Below the pieces are notes generated by a model. The model saw only the letters and a program-made list of their open reading frames with translations. It did no database searches and was not told the origin of the DNA. A stretch of DNA of 8,719 nt, taken from NCBI GenBank assembly GCA_934555865.1, contig CAKTFI010000040.1, forward strand, positions 1 through 8,719, in the 5' to 3' direction. A program made the position numbers and the translations under genes. Shown here piece by piece: positions 1 to 5,114 of this stretch. The stretch comes from an uncultured Christensenellaceae bacterium. Its GTDB lineage: Bacteria; Bacillota; Clostridia; Christensenellales; Christensenellaceae. How positions within the stretch are numbered: position 1 is the first letter of the stretch; every line of letters begins with the position of its first letter.

Positions 1-1
1 C

Positions 2-25
2 ATCAAGGGCTGCCGGATCTTCTAA
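2..25 (+). CDS. Possible 3' end of an upstream gene (partial)
   Basis: Read in this frame the first bases give IKGCRIF followed by a TAA stop at 23-25. A strong hairpin terminator lies about 80 bases downstream (104-152), which is what one expects after the end of a rightward gene. The other two forward frames stay open through the terminator and have no recognisable protein character, so this frame is the best candidate. Seven residues are too few to identify a family. The existence of a gene here is an inference from the stop codon and the terminator. Confidence 0.35.
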   Translation: MKGCRIF

Positions 26-103
26 GGACGGCAAGCGTCCCTTGTGGGCGCACAGCGGAGCTGGAAAAGGCGAGGCAGTGCGGCAAGGGCGAGAGAAAGA
101 ACC

Positions 104-152
104 AAAAATCACCGGAAGGCGTCCAGAGCGGACAAATCCCGGTGATTTTTTT
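104..152 (+). terminator. Intrinsic terminator, possibly bidirectional
   Basis: A perfect 12-bp inverted repeat pairs AAAAATCACCGG (104-115) with CCGGTGATTTTT (139-150). It is followed by a T-run that ends at 152 (seven T's, 146-152). The 23-base loop has a small inner stem GTCC/GGAC (121-124 with 130-133). The A-run at 104-108 becomes a five-base U-run on the opposite strand, so the element could also stop leftward transcription from the coiled-coil gene. Its place between the putative upstream gene end and the convergent minus-strand gene fits this. Confidence 0.75.
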
Positions 153-161
153 GTGCCTGCA

Positions 162-181
162 AAAGGGCGTTTACGCCCTTT
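162..181 (-). terminator. Hairpin, candidate terminator for the minus-strand gene
   Basis: AAAGGGCG (162-169) pairs perfectly with CGCCCTTT (174-181) around a four-base loop TTTA. Read on the minus strand, the GGGCG/CGCCC stem is followed by a TTTT tract (164-161), a short intrinsic-terminator pattern. On the plus strand the stem is followed by TTT and then GCG, so rightward termination is less likely. It lies about 190 bases past the stop of the coiled-coil gene. The hairpin is clear; the terminator role is inferred. Confidence 0.45.
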
Positions 182-369
182 GCGTACCCGACAGCGCGCG
201 GGAAAGAGCATGTGCAGCGTGCGCATTGGCCTTGGGTCGTTGTGCGCCTGGTGGCGGCGCGAAGGCGCTGCGCCGTGTGTGGAATTTCCTGCCTGCTGCC
301 TGGAGCACCTTGCGTGCATCCGGTAGTACACAGAAGAGGCCGGGTGGGGGGGCGCTGTGCGCAGCGCGC

Positions 370-789
370 TCAGGCCTGTTTCTTTTTGGAGACTAGCTCC
401 AGCGGGAAGCCGGCCGGGTGCTTGAGCTCGGACTCGATGCCGCTCAAAATGTTTTCACACTGCACGGCCAACTCGCGCAGCGTGGATTGGTGTGCCTCGA
501 TGCGCTTCTGCGAATTTTCTTCCTTGCGGTGCGCCTCCGAGAGCAGCTGCTCGCACCGCTGCTTGGTCTGCTCCAAAAGCTGCTGGCTGGTCTGCTCCGC
601 GCGGAGCAGCGTGCTCGCGATGGCGTCCTTTTCCTGCAGGCAGGCGTCGAGCCGGGTGTGGAGGATTCGGTTCTCCTCGCGCAGGGCGAGGATGCGGTCC
701 TTTTGCTCTTTGGCCAACTTTTCGTAATCCGCGGTGATTTTTTGGATCTCCTCTGTCAGGGCAGAGGGCTTTTTCTTGCGTGCAAACAT
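370..789 (-). CDS. Small coiled-coil protein of unknown function
   Basis: This 139-residue protein was not recognised. It starts with a basic tip (MFARKKKPS), continues as an almost unbroken charged helix from about residue 12 to 121, rich in Glu, Lys, Gln and Leu with heptad-like leucine spacing, and ends in a short tail containing HPAGFPLEL and KKK. There is no signal peptide, membrane segment or catalytic motif, so a cytoplasmic structural or scaffold protein is likely. The second half (EQLLSEAHRKEE to ILSGIESELK) loosely resembles the C-terminal coiled coils of DivIVA-type proteins, but the DivIVA N-terminal lipid-binding motif is not visible, so I do not assign it. Codon use is GC-rich at third positions like the neighbours, which supports a real gene. 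The start is backed by AAGGAGG upstream. It is divergent from mraZ, so it may share control of the region. Confidence 0.82.
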   Translation of the reverse strand: MFARKKKPSALTEEIQKITADYEKLAKEQKDRILALREENRILHTRLDACLQEKDAIASTLLRAEQTSQQLLEQTKQRCEQLLSEAHRKEENSQKRIEAHQSTLRELAVQCENILSGIESELKHPAGFPLELVSKKKQA

Positions 790-801
790 GATCGAAGAGA
801 A

Positions 802-808
802 CCTCCTT
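802..808 (-). promoter_or_regulatory. Ribosome binding site of the coiled-coil gene
   Basis: The minus strand reads AAGGAGG here, a near-perfect anti-16S match, with 12 bases before the ATG at 789-787. The spacing is longer than usual, but no other in-frame start fits better, so this site fixes the start of the minus-strand gene. Confidence 0.7.
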
Positions 809-830
809 GGGAATTTTTTGGTTTAAGGAC

Positions 831-836
831 AGTATA
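831..836 (-). promoter_or_regulatory. Candidate -10 box of the coiled-coil gene
   Basis: The minus strand reads TATACT, one base away from TATAAT, about 42 bases upstream of the start codon, which would give a short leader containing the AAGGAGG site. No good TTGACA-like -35 hexamer is seen at 16-18 bases spacing (854-859 reads CATCGT on the minus strand), so this is a candidate only. Confidence 0.4.
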
Positions 837-945
837 GAAAGGCGCGCCTGCGAACGATGCCGAGTGATGGCGGGCGGGGCGGAGCGGAAAAGCACTTTTT
901 GGGGGCTTTTTTGCATAAGCGGGCCGCGCGGCGGGGGCAGCGCAT

Positions 946-971
946 AAAAAATGTGAATTTTCAAATTTTTT
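946..971. repeat. AT-rich 26-bp palindrome
   Basis: Two 12-base arms (946-957 and 960-971) are complementary except for one mismatch (G953 with A964), around a TT centre. The inner part reads TGAATTTTCA and the outer parts are an A-run and a T-run. It sits upstream of the mraZ -10 candidate. It may be a binding site for a dimeric regulator, an UP-like element or bent DNA. A terminator is less likely because the stem has almost no GC pairs. Confidence 0.45.
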
Positions 972-1009
972 TATGAGACAGGCAGGAAAAACGAAAATTA
1001 TCGCGAATA

Positions 1010-1015
1010 TATTAT
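1010..1015 (+). promoter_or_regulatory. mraZ: Candidate -10 box of the mraZ operon
   Basis: TATTAT (the overlapping TATATT at 1008-1013 is an alternative) lies in an AT-rich stretch about 77 bases before the mraZ start. Transcription would then begin near 1022, placing the MraZ boxes in the early transcribed leader, as in other mraZ operons. No convincing -35 hexamer is found at the right distance, so the exact promoter is uncertain. Confidence 0.35.
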
Positions 1016-1034
1016 GCTGAACCATTCTAATGGT

Positions 1035-1063
1035 GAAGTGAACACAAAAGTGTGGAAAAGTGG
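1035..1063 (+). promoter_or_regulatory. MraZ operator: direct repeats of AAAGTG type
   Basis: Two boxes AAAGTGT (1047-1053) and AAAGTGG (1057-1063) are separated by three bases, giving a 10-bp period. A degenerate third box GAAGTGA (1035-1041) lies 12 bp upstream of the first. MraZ family proteins are known to bind short direct repeats with about 10-bp period ahead of mraZ, and the form AAAGTG[T/G] plus a three-base spacer is the one described for Mollicutes. Position, sequence and spacing all fit autoregulation of this dcw operon. Repeats are seen directly; binding is inferred. Confidence 0.8.
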
Positions 1064-1081
1064 TGAATCCAAGACCACTTT
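1057..1081 (+). repeat. Inverted repeat overlapping the last MraZ box, next to the mraZ ribosome site
   Basis: AAAGTGGT (1057-1064) and ACCACTTT (1074-1081) form a perfect 8-bp inverted repeat with a nine-base loop. The left arm is the last direct MraZ box; the right arm is the same box in the opposite orientation. The right arm is immediately followed by the GAGAGGAAG ribosome site of mraZ. At DNA level it could be a fourth, inverted MraZ box; at RNA level it could form a hairpin that affects initiation. Neither role is proven. Confidence 0.6.
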
Positions 1082-1092
1082 GAGAGGAAGCT

Positions 1093-1524
1093 ATGCTGAT
1101 CGGCGAATACTCGCATACGATGGATGCGAAGGGGAGAGTTTTTATCCCCGCGAAGTTCCGCGAGGAACTCGGAGAAAATTTTATTGTGACACGAGGCACG
1201 GAAGCGTGTCTATTTGTGTTTTCTCCGGAAGCGTGGATGGAATTCGCCGGTAAGCTGCAGCATATTCCGGTGATGGACGCGGAAGCGCAGAAGTTTTTGC
1301 GCCTGCAATTCGCCTCGGCGACGGACTGCACGCCGGACAAGCAGGGACGTATCCTGCTGCCCGCCCGCCTGCGCGAACACGCGGGGTTGGAAAAGGAAGT
1401 CGTCGCCATCGGGGTCATGAGCCGTGTGGAGCTCTGGTCGAAGGAGGCCTGGGAGGCGTATAACGCCTATGGATCGGAAGAATACGAACAGGCCTTGAAA
1501 AAGCTGTCGGAGTTGGGGATATGA
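1093..1524 (+). CDS. mraZ: Transcriptional regulator MraZ
   Basis: MraZ is a DNA-binding protein with two AbrB-like (SpoVT/AbrB) folds that assembles into a ring and represses the dcw operon from its own promoter. The 143-residue length is normal. Both signature DxxxR motifs are present: D11-AKG-R15 in [14 protein letters not shown] and D82-KQG-R86 in [13 protein letters not shown], each followed by the basic segment that contacts DNA. The start ATG has an AGAGGAAG site four to five bases upstream and MraZ boxes 30-58 bases upstream. It is the first gene of the plus-strand operon; its stop overlaps the rsmH start by four bases (ATGA), indicating translational coupling. No defect is seen. Confidence 0.97.
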   Translation: MLIGEYSHTMDAKGRVFIPAKFREELGENFIVTRGTEACLFVFSPEAWMEFAGKLQHIPVMDAEAQKFLRLQFASATDCTPDKQGRILLPARLREHAGLEKEVVAIGVMSRVELWSKEAWEAYNAYGSEEYEQALKKLSELGI

Positions 1525-2456
1525 GCCAAGAATTTACACATACAACCGTATTGTTGGAAGAAACCGTGGCGCAGCTGCCCCTGGCCCGCGGCAAGGTGTT
1601 TGTCGACTGCACGATGGGCGGCGGCGGGCACAGCGAACGGATCCTGCAGCAGTCGCAGGGCAGGCTGATCGCGATCGACAAGGACGATCAGGCATTTTTG
1701 TATGCCAGGAAGCGCTTGGCGCCCTATGCGGATCGCGTTACCTTTGTGAAGAGCGATTTTCACGACATTAAGCGCGTGCTTCAGGAGCAGGGCGTTGCCG
1801 CGGTGGATGGGATCGTCGTCGACCTTGGGGTGTCGTCCTTCCAATTGGACGATGCGGAACGCGGCTTTTCCTATCAAAAGGACGCGCCGATCGACATGCG
1901 GATGGACAGGCAGGCGGCGTTTTCGGCCTATGATGTCGTCAACGGATACGACAAACAGGCGCTGCAGCGGGTGATCTATGAATATGGCGAGGAGCGCTAC
2001 GGTGCGCGGATCGCGGACGCGATCATCCGGCACCGGCCGATCGAGACGACGCTGGAATTGGCCGAGGTCATCAAGCAGGCGATCCCGGCGGCGAGCCGGC
2101 GGACAGGCCCGCACCCGGCCAAGCGCACCTTTCAGGCGCTGCGCATCGAGGTGAACGATGAGATTGGCAGCCTGCAGCGCGCGTTGGAGGACATGATCGA
2201 TGTATTGGCGCCGGGCGGCGTGTTGTCGGTCATCACCTTTCACTCGCTGGAAGACCGCATCGTCAAGAATACCTTCCGCACGGCAGAGCACCCCTGCACC
2301 TGCCCGCCGGAATTCCCGCAGTGCATCTGCGGCAAGAAGTCAAAGGGCAAAGTCTTGACGCGCAAGCCGATCCTCCCCTCGGAGGAGGAGCTGGAACGCA
2401 ATCCGCGGGCGCGGAGCGCGAAGCTTCGGGCGTTTTGCAAGACGACAGAGGAATAA
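1521..2456 (+). CDS. rsmH: 16S rRNA (cytosine(1402)-N(4))-methyltransferase RsmH
   Basis: RsmH (MraW) uses S-adenosylmethionine to methylate N4 of C1402 in the ribosomal P site of 16S rRNA. The 311-residue protein opens with HTTVLLEE, has the SAM-binding loop TMGGGGHSE (31-39), the acidic IAIDKD (50-55), [10 protein letters not shown] (101-110), ERGFSY and DAPIDMRMD (121-129), then the C-terminal [11 protein letters not shown] (239-249) and [14 protein letters not shown]-x6-CIC cysteine cluster (259-270) follows the SLEDR motif; similar cysteine clusters occur in Firmicute RsmH proteins. The ATG overlaps the mraZ stop. The gene ends with TAA, which is also the start of the AAGGAG ribosome site of ftsL. 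Length and motifs are complete. Confidence 0.97.
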   Translation: MSQEFTHTTVLLEETVAQLPLARGKVFVDCTMGGGGHSERILQQSQGRLIAIDKDDQAFLYARKRLAPYADRVTFVKSDFHDIKRVLQEQGVAAVDGIVVDLGVSSFQLDDAERGFSYQKDAPIDMRMDRQAAFSAYDVVNGYDKQALQRVIYEYGEERYGARIADAIIRHRPIETTLELAEVIKQAIPAASRRTGPHPAKRTFQALRIEVNDEIGSLQRALEDMIDVLAPGGVLSVITFHSLEDRIVKNTFRTAEHPCTCPPEFPQCICGKKSKGKVLTRKPILPSEEELERNPRARSAKLRAFCKTTEE

Positions 2457-2468
2457 GGAGCAGAGACG

Positions 2469-2990
2469 ATGGAAGCTTTACATAGATACGATTCGGATTA
2501 TCAGCATGGGACGGCGGCCCCTAAGACGGCGCCACGCACGCGGGAGGGGGTAAGACGGGCTCGCCGCCCGGCGGAAAAGACCTACCGCAAGGTGCAGGTG
2601 CTCTATAAAATGCACCCGAAAATGCTGGCCAAGCGGCAGAATGCACTACGCATCTGCTCAACGGTGGCGCTCGTCTTCCTCATGATGGTGGGGGTCGTGG
2701 CCTGCAATGCCGTCAGCGCGAAAATAAATCTGGAAAATATCAGCATTCAAAAGAATATAGATAGTCTGGAAGCGCGCATCGACAAATTGAATCTGGCGAT
2801 TTCCACCAAGTGCGACATTCAGCAGGTCGCCAAGGTGGCGGAGCACGAGCTTTCCATGGGCTTCCCCGAGGATTCGCAGGTGTACTATATGGAATTTGAG
2901 GAGGAACCGGCGCAGGAGCCGTTGACGCAGGAGCAGAGCAAGGGGTTTTTCCAGCGGATACAGGAGTGGATTCAGGGAATTGTCGGGTAA
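2469..2990 (+). CDS. ftsL: FtsL-like cell division protein (FtsL/DivIC type)
   Basis: The protein is 173 residues with the bitopic layout of FtsL: a basic cytoplasmic part (about 1-58, many Arg/Lys between 23 and 55), one membrane helix (about 60-82, LRICSTVALVFLMMVGVVAC), an extracytoplasmic coiled coil (about 85-118, LENISIQKNIDSLEARIDKL) and an FtsL-like end in which IQQVAKVAEHELSMGFP precedes QVYYME. FtsL joins DivIB and DivIC to activate the septal synthase complex. Position between rsmH and a class B PBP is the classical place for ftsL and supports the call, since sequence conservation in this family is weak. AAGGAG (2455-2460), eight bases before the ATG, overlaps the rsmH stop. Odd: an extra acidic then amphipathic tail (about 142-173, containing GFFQRIQEWIQGIVG). 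Confidence 0.8.
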   Translation: MEALHRYDSDYQHGTAAPKTAPRTREGVRRARRPAEKTYRKVQVLYKMHPKMLAKRQNALRICSTVALVFLMMVGVVACNAVSAKINLENISIQKNIDSLEARIDKLNLAISTKCDIQQVAKVAEHELSMGFPEDSQVYYMEFEEEPAQEPLTQEQSKGFFQRIQEWIQGIVG

Positions 2991-3018
2991 AGTCGCACCT
3001 CGGAGGTAAATTTTCTTC

Positions 3019-5103
3019 ATGGGAATCAGGCGAGAAAATAAACTCAGACTGCGGTGTCTGTATCGGATCGTCATGGTGGCAATGTTGATCTGCGTGGCGC
3101 GGCTGGTGCAGCTAATGGTATTCCAGGCGGATAAAATTCAAAACAAGGTCGAACGGCAGTGGACGCGGGAGGTATCCGTCGCGCCGCTGCGCGGGTCGAT
3201 TTTGGATCGGAACGGAGAAATACTCGCGGCGACGACAACGACGCAGAGTATTTTGTTGTATCCAAAAGAAATCAAGGACGCGGGCGAGGTCGCAGACCTG
3301 CTGGCGCCGATCCTGGAGATGGACCGGCAAAAGATCTATGAGGTCGCAAGCGATACGAGCAAGGTGGAAGCCTGGCTCAAGCGGCATATCACGGAGGATC
3401 AGGTCACGCAGATCCGCGCGCTCAACTTGAAGGGCGTCGGATTCTTTTCGGATACCAAGCGGGTATACCCGTATGGGAGCTTCCTCTCGCAGGTGCTGGG
3501 CTATACTAGCTCGGACGGCGCGGGGCAGGAGGGGCTGGAGCGCGCCTATAACAAGTATCTGGCCGGATACCCGGGCACGGTGCTGACGCAGGTCGACGCG
3601 AACGGCCGGACGGTCGAGGGCAGCGAGCAGACCTATATCGACGCACAGGACGGCTACAATGTCGTGCTGACGGTGGACGCGGTCATTCAGAGCTTTGCGG
3701 AAAACGCCGCGCGGGAGGCATTGGAGGTCAATCAGGCCAAAAGCGTGTGCGCGATCGTCATGAACCCCAAAAACGCGAACATTCTGGCCATGGTCAACTA
3801 TCCGGAGGCGGACCTCAATCAGCTGGACCGCTCGGACCTGAGTGCGCTGGCGGACATTTCCCGCAATACGGCGGTGACAGACGCCTTTGAGCCGGGCTCG
3901 ATCTTCAAGATCATCACAATGGCGTCGGCGATCGACAGCGGAAGCGCCTCGCTCTCTTCGACCTACCATTGCGGGGGGTATAAGCTGGTGAGCGGGGAAA
4001 AGATCAAATGCTGGCGCTCGTATAACCCGCACGGGACGCAGACGCTGACGCAGGCGGCGGAGAATTCCTGCAACCCGGCGTTTATGGAGATGGCGCTTTC
4101 CATGGGCACGGAGAAGTTTTACGAATATATCCACAAATTCGGCTTTGGCAGCACCACGGGCATCGACTATTCCTCGGATGGCGCGGGCATCCTCCGCGCG
4201 GCAAAGTATGTAAAAGAGGTCGACCTCGCCCGCATCGGCTTTGGGCAGAGCATCGCCGTGACGCCCCTGCAGATGATCACGGCGGCCTCGGCGGCGGTGA
4301 ACGGCGGCGTGCGCTATACACCGCGCCTCGTTTCGCATACCGAGGACGGCGAGGGCAACACGGTGCAGACCTTTGAGGCGGAAGAGGGTGTGCGCGTCAT
4401 CTCGGAAGAGACTTCTGCCGCCATCAGGCAGATCCTGCAAAGCGTGGTGGACAATGGCAGCGGCAAAAACGCCAAGATCGCCGGGTATTCCGTCGGCGGC
4501 AAGACAGGCACGGCGCAGATGTATGAAAACGGCGCGATCGTGCAGGGCAAGAACATCTCCTCCTTTATCGGCTTTGCGCCGGTGGAGGACCCGCAGTATA
4601 TCGTGATCTTCATCGTGCGCGAGCCGGGCGTGCCGGTGACCTTCGGGAGCGTCGTTGCGGCGCCCTATGCCAAGGACATTTTGGAAAAGTGCCTGAAATA
4701 CGGCAGCGTACAGCCGACGCAGGATGTGTCGGAGCTGGTGGCGGTGCCGGACATTGCGGGGATGACCGCGGAGGAGGCCAAGGTGGCGCTGCAGGCCGTG
4801 GGGCTGAAGCTCAATATGATCGGCGGCGGCAAGGTCGCGGCACAGTCGCCGGCCAAGGAAGTGAAGGTGGCCAAGGGAACAACCGTGGACGCCTATAGCG
4901 AGGACGCATCCTCCGTCGAAAATTTGGTCGAGGTGCCCAATGTCCATGGCCTGAGCGCGTATGAGGCGCTTATAAAGCTGCGCGAAGCGGGGCTGGAAAT
5001 GCGCACAGAGGGCGCGGATACCGGTAAGGTCACTTCGCAATCGCCCGCTGCGGGGAGCAAGGTCGAGAGCGGCGAAGTCATCACCGTACAGTGCAACGGA
5101 TAG
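3019..5103 (+). CDS. spoVD: SpoVD-type class B penicillin-binding protein (transpeptidase)
   Basis: This D,D-transpeptidase cross-links peptidoglycan outside the membrane. The 694 residues show a short cytoplasmic tail, a membrane anchor (about 13-35), the PBP dimerisation domain beginning at RGSILDRNG (58-66), then the transpeptidase domain with SxxK (S294-IF-K297), SxN (S350-C-N352) and KTG (K495-TGTAQ), and two C-terminal PASTA domains (about 573-628 and 635-693). The SCN motif, the YHCGGYKLV and IKCWR cysteines (C318, C331, C351) and active serine 294 match the pattern of Bacillus SpoVD, the spore-cortex enzyme, more than vegetative PbpB. A Bacillus cluster carries pbpB as well; here only one such gene is present, so it may also serve vegetative septation. 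GGAGG (3002-3006) is 12 bases from the ATG, which is long, but the membrane anchor begins at the right distance. Confidence 0.92.
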   Translation: MGIRRENKLRLRCLYRIVMVAMLICVARLVQLMVFQADKIQNKVERQWTREVSVAPLRGSILDRNGEILAATTTTQSILLYPKEIKDAGEVADLLAPILEMDRQKIYEVASDTSKVEAWLKRHITEDQVTQIRALNLKGVGFFSDTKRVYPYGSFLSQVLGYTSSDGAGQEGLERAYNKYLAGYPGTVLTQVDANGRTVEGSEQTYIDAQDGYNVVLTVDAVIQSFAENAAREALEVNQAKSVCAIVMNPKNANILAMVNYPEADLNQLDRSDLSALADISRNTAVTDAFEPGSIFKIITMASAIDSGSASLSSTYHCGGYKLVSGEKIKCWRSYNPHGTQTLTQAAENSCNPAFMEMALSMGTEKFYEYIHKFGFGSTTGIDYSSDGAGILRAAKYVKEVDLARIGFGQSIAVTPLQMITAASAAVNGGVRYTPRLVSHTEDGEGNTVQTFEAEEGVRVISEETSAAIRQILQSVVDNGSGKNAKIAGYSVGGKTGTAQMYENGAIVQGKNISSFIGFAPVEDPQYIVIFIVREPGVPVTFGSVVAAPYAKDILEKCLKYGSVQPTQDVSELVAVPDIAGMTAEEAKVALQAVGLKLNMIGGGKVAAQSPAKEVKVAKGTTVDAYSEDASSVENLVEVPNVHGLSAYEALIKLREAGLEMRTEGADTGKVTSQSPAAGSKVESGEVITVQCNG

Positions 5104-5107
5104 GAGA
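5102..5107 (+). promoter_or_regulatory. murE: Ribosome binding site that fixes the murE start
   Basis: AGGAGA, overlapping the spoVD stop codon TAG (5101-5103), lies seven bases before ATG 5115. An upstream in-frame ATG at 5091 lies inside spoVD and has no such site, so translation of murE most likely starts at 5115 with MKLNELL. Confidence 0.8.
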
Positions 5108-5114
5108 AATACAT

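Larger units (their letters stand above)
26..369. other. Non-coding stretch between convergent genes
   Basis: No convincing gene is present. Forward frames are open here, but they run through the terminator at 104-152 and into the antisense of the coiled-coil gene, lack a plausible ribosome site and give arginine/cysteine-rich shadow peptides. The stretch holds the terminator hairpin at 104-152, a second hairpin at 162-181, and a short stem GCGCTG/CAGCGC (352-357 with 362-367, loop TGCG) lying just past the stop codon of the minus-strand gene. Apart from a small GGACG/CGTCC stem at 26-40, I see nothing else. A small RNA cannot be excluded, but nothing specific supports one. Confidence 0.6.
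790..1092. promoter_or_regulatory. Divergent control region between the coiled-coil gene and mraZ
   Basis: No gene is seen in these 303 bases. They separate two divergently transcribed genes and should contain both promoters. The left half is GC-rich and includes a 10-base palindrome GCCGCGCGGC (923-932) and a weak stem pairing 884-893 with 905-914. From about 944 the base composition turns abruptly AT-rich: the palindrome at 946-971, the -10 candidate near 1010, and the MraZ boxes at 1035-1081 are all there. The AT-rich block is the likely regulatory core of the dcw operon. Confidence 0.7.

Noticed and set aside
212..837. Overlapping plus-strand open frames (212-727 and 418-837) across the start of the window
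   Set aside because: They run antisense to the coiled-coil gene, which has the better start, ribosome site, composition and coiled-coil pattern; the plus frames are cysteine/arginine-rich without domains.
884..914. Hairpin with a T-run (GCGGAAAAGC with GCTTTTTTGC) as a terminator
   Set aside because: The T-run is part of the stem, two pairs are G-U, and no U-tract follows; the location between divergent genes does not call for a rightward terminator.
455..964. 169-codon minus-strand open frame overlapping the coiled-coil gene in another frame
   Set aside because: Composition is Arg/Pro-rich and featureless, it crosses the divergent control region, and it conflicts with the better supported gene at 370-789.
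1467..2291. 274-codon open frame on the minus strand opposite rsmH
   Set aside because: Antisense shadow of rsmH with no ribosome site or family motif.
3112..5040. 642-codon open frame on the minus strand opposite spoVD
   Set aside because: It is the antisense of a complete, motif-rich spoVD gene, is rich in Arg, His and Ala, has no recognisable domain, and is explained by the GC-rich codon use of the sense gene.
5091..5114. Longer murE start at the ATG at 5091
   Set aside because: It would overlap spoVD and has no ribosome site, while ATG 5115 has AGGAGA at good spacing and gives the usual MurE N-terminus.
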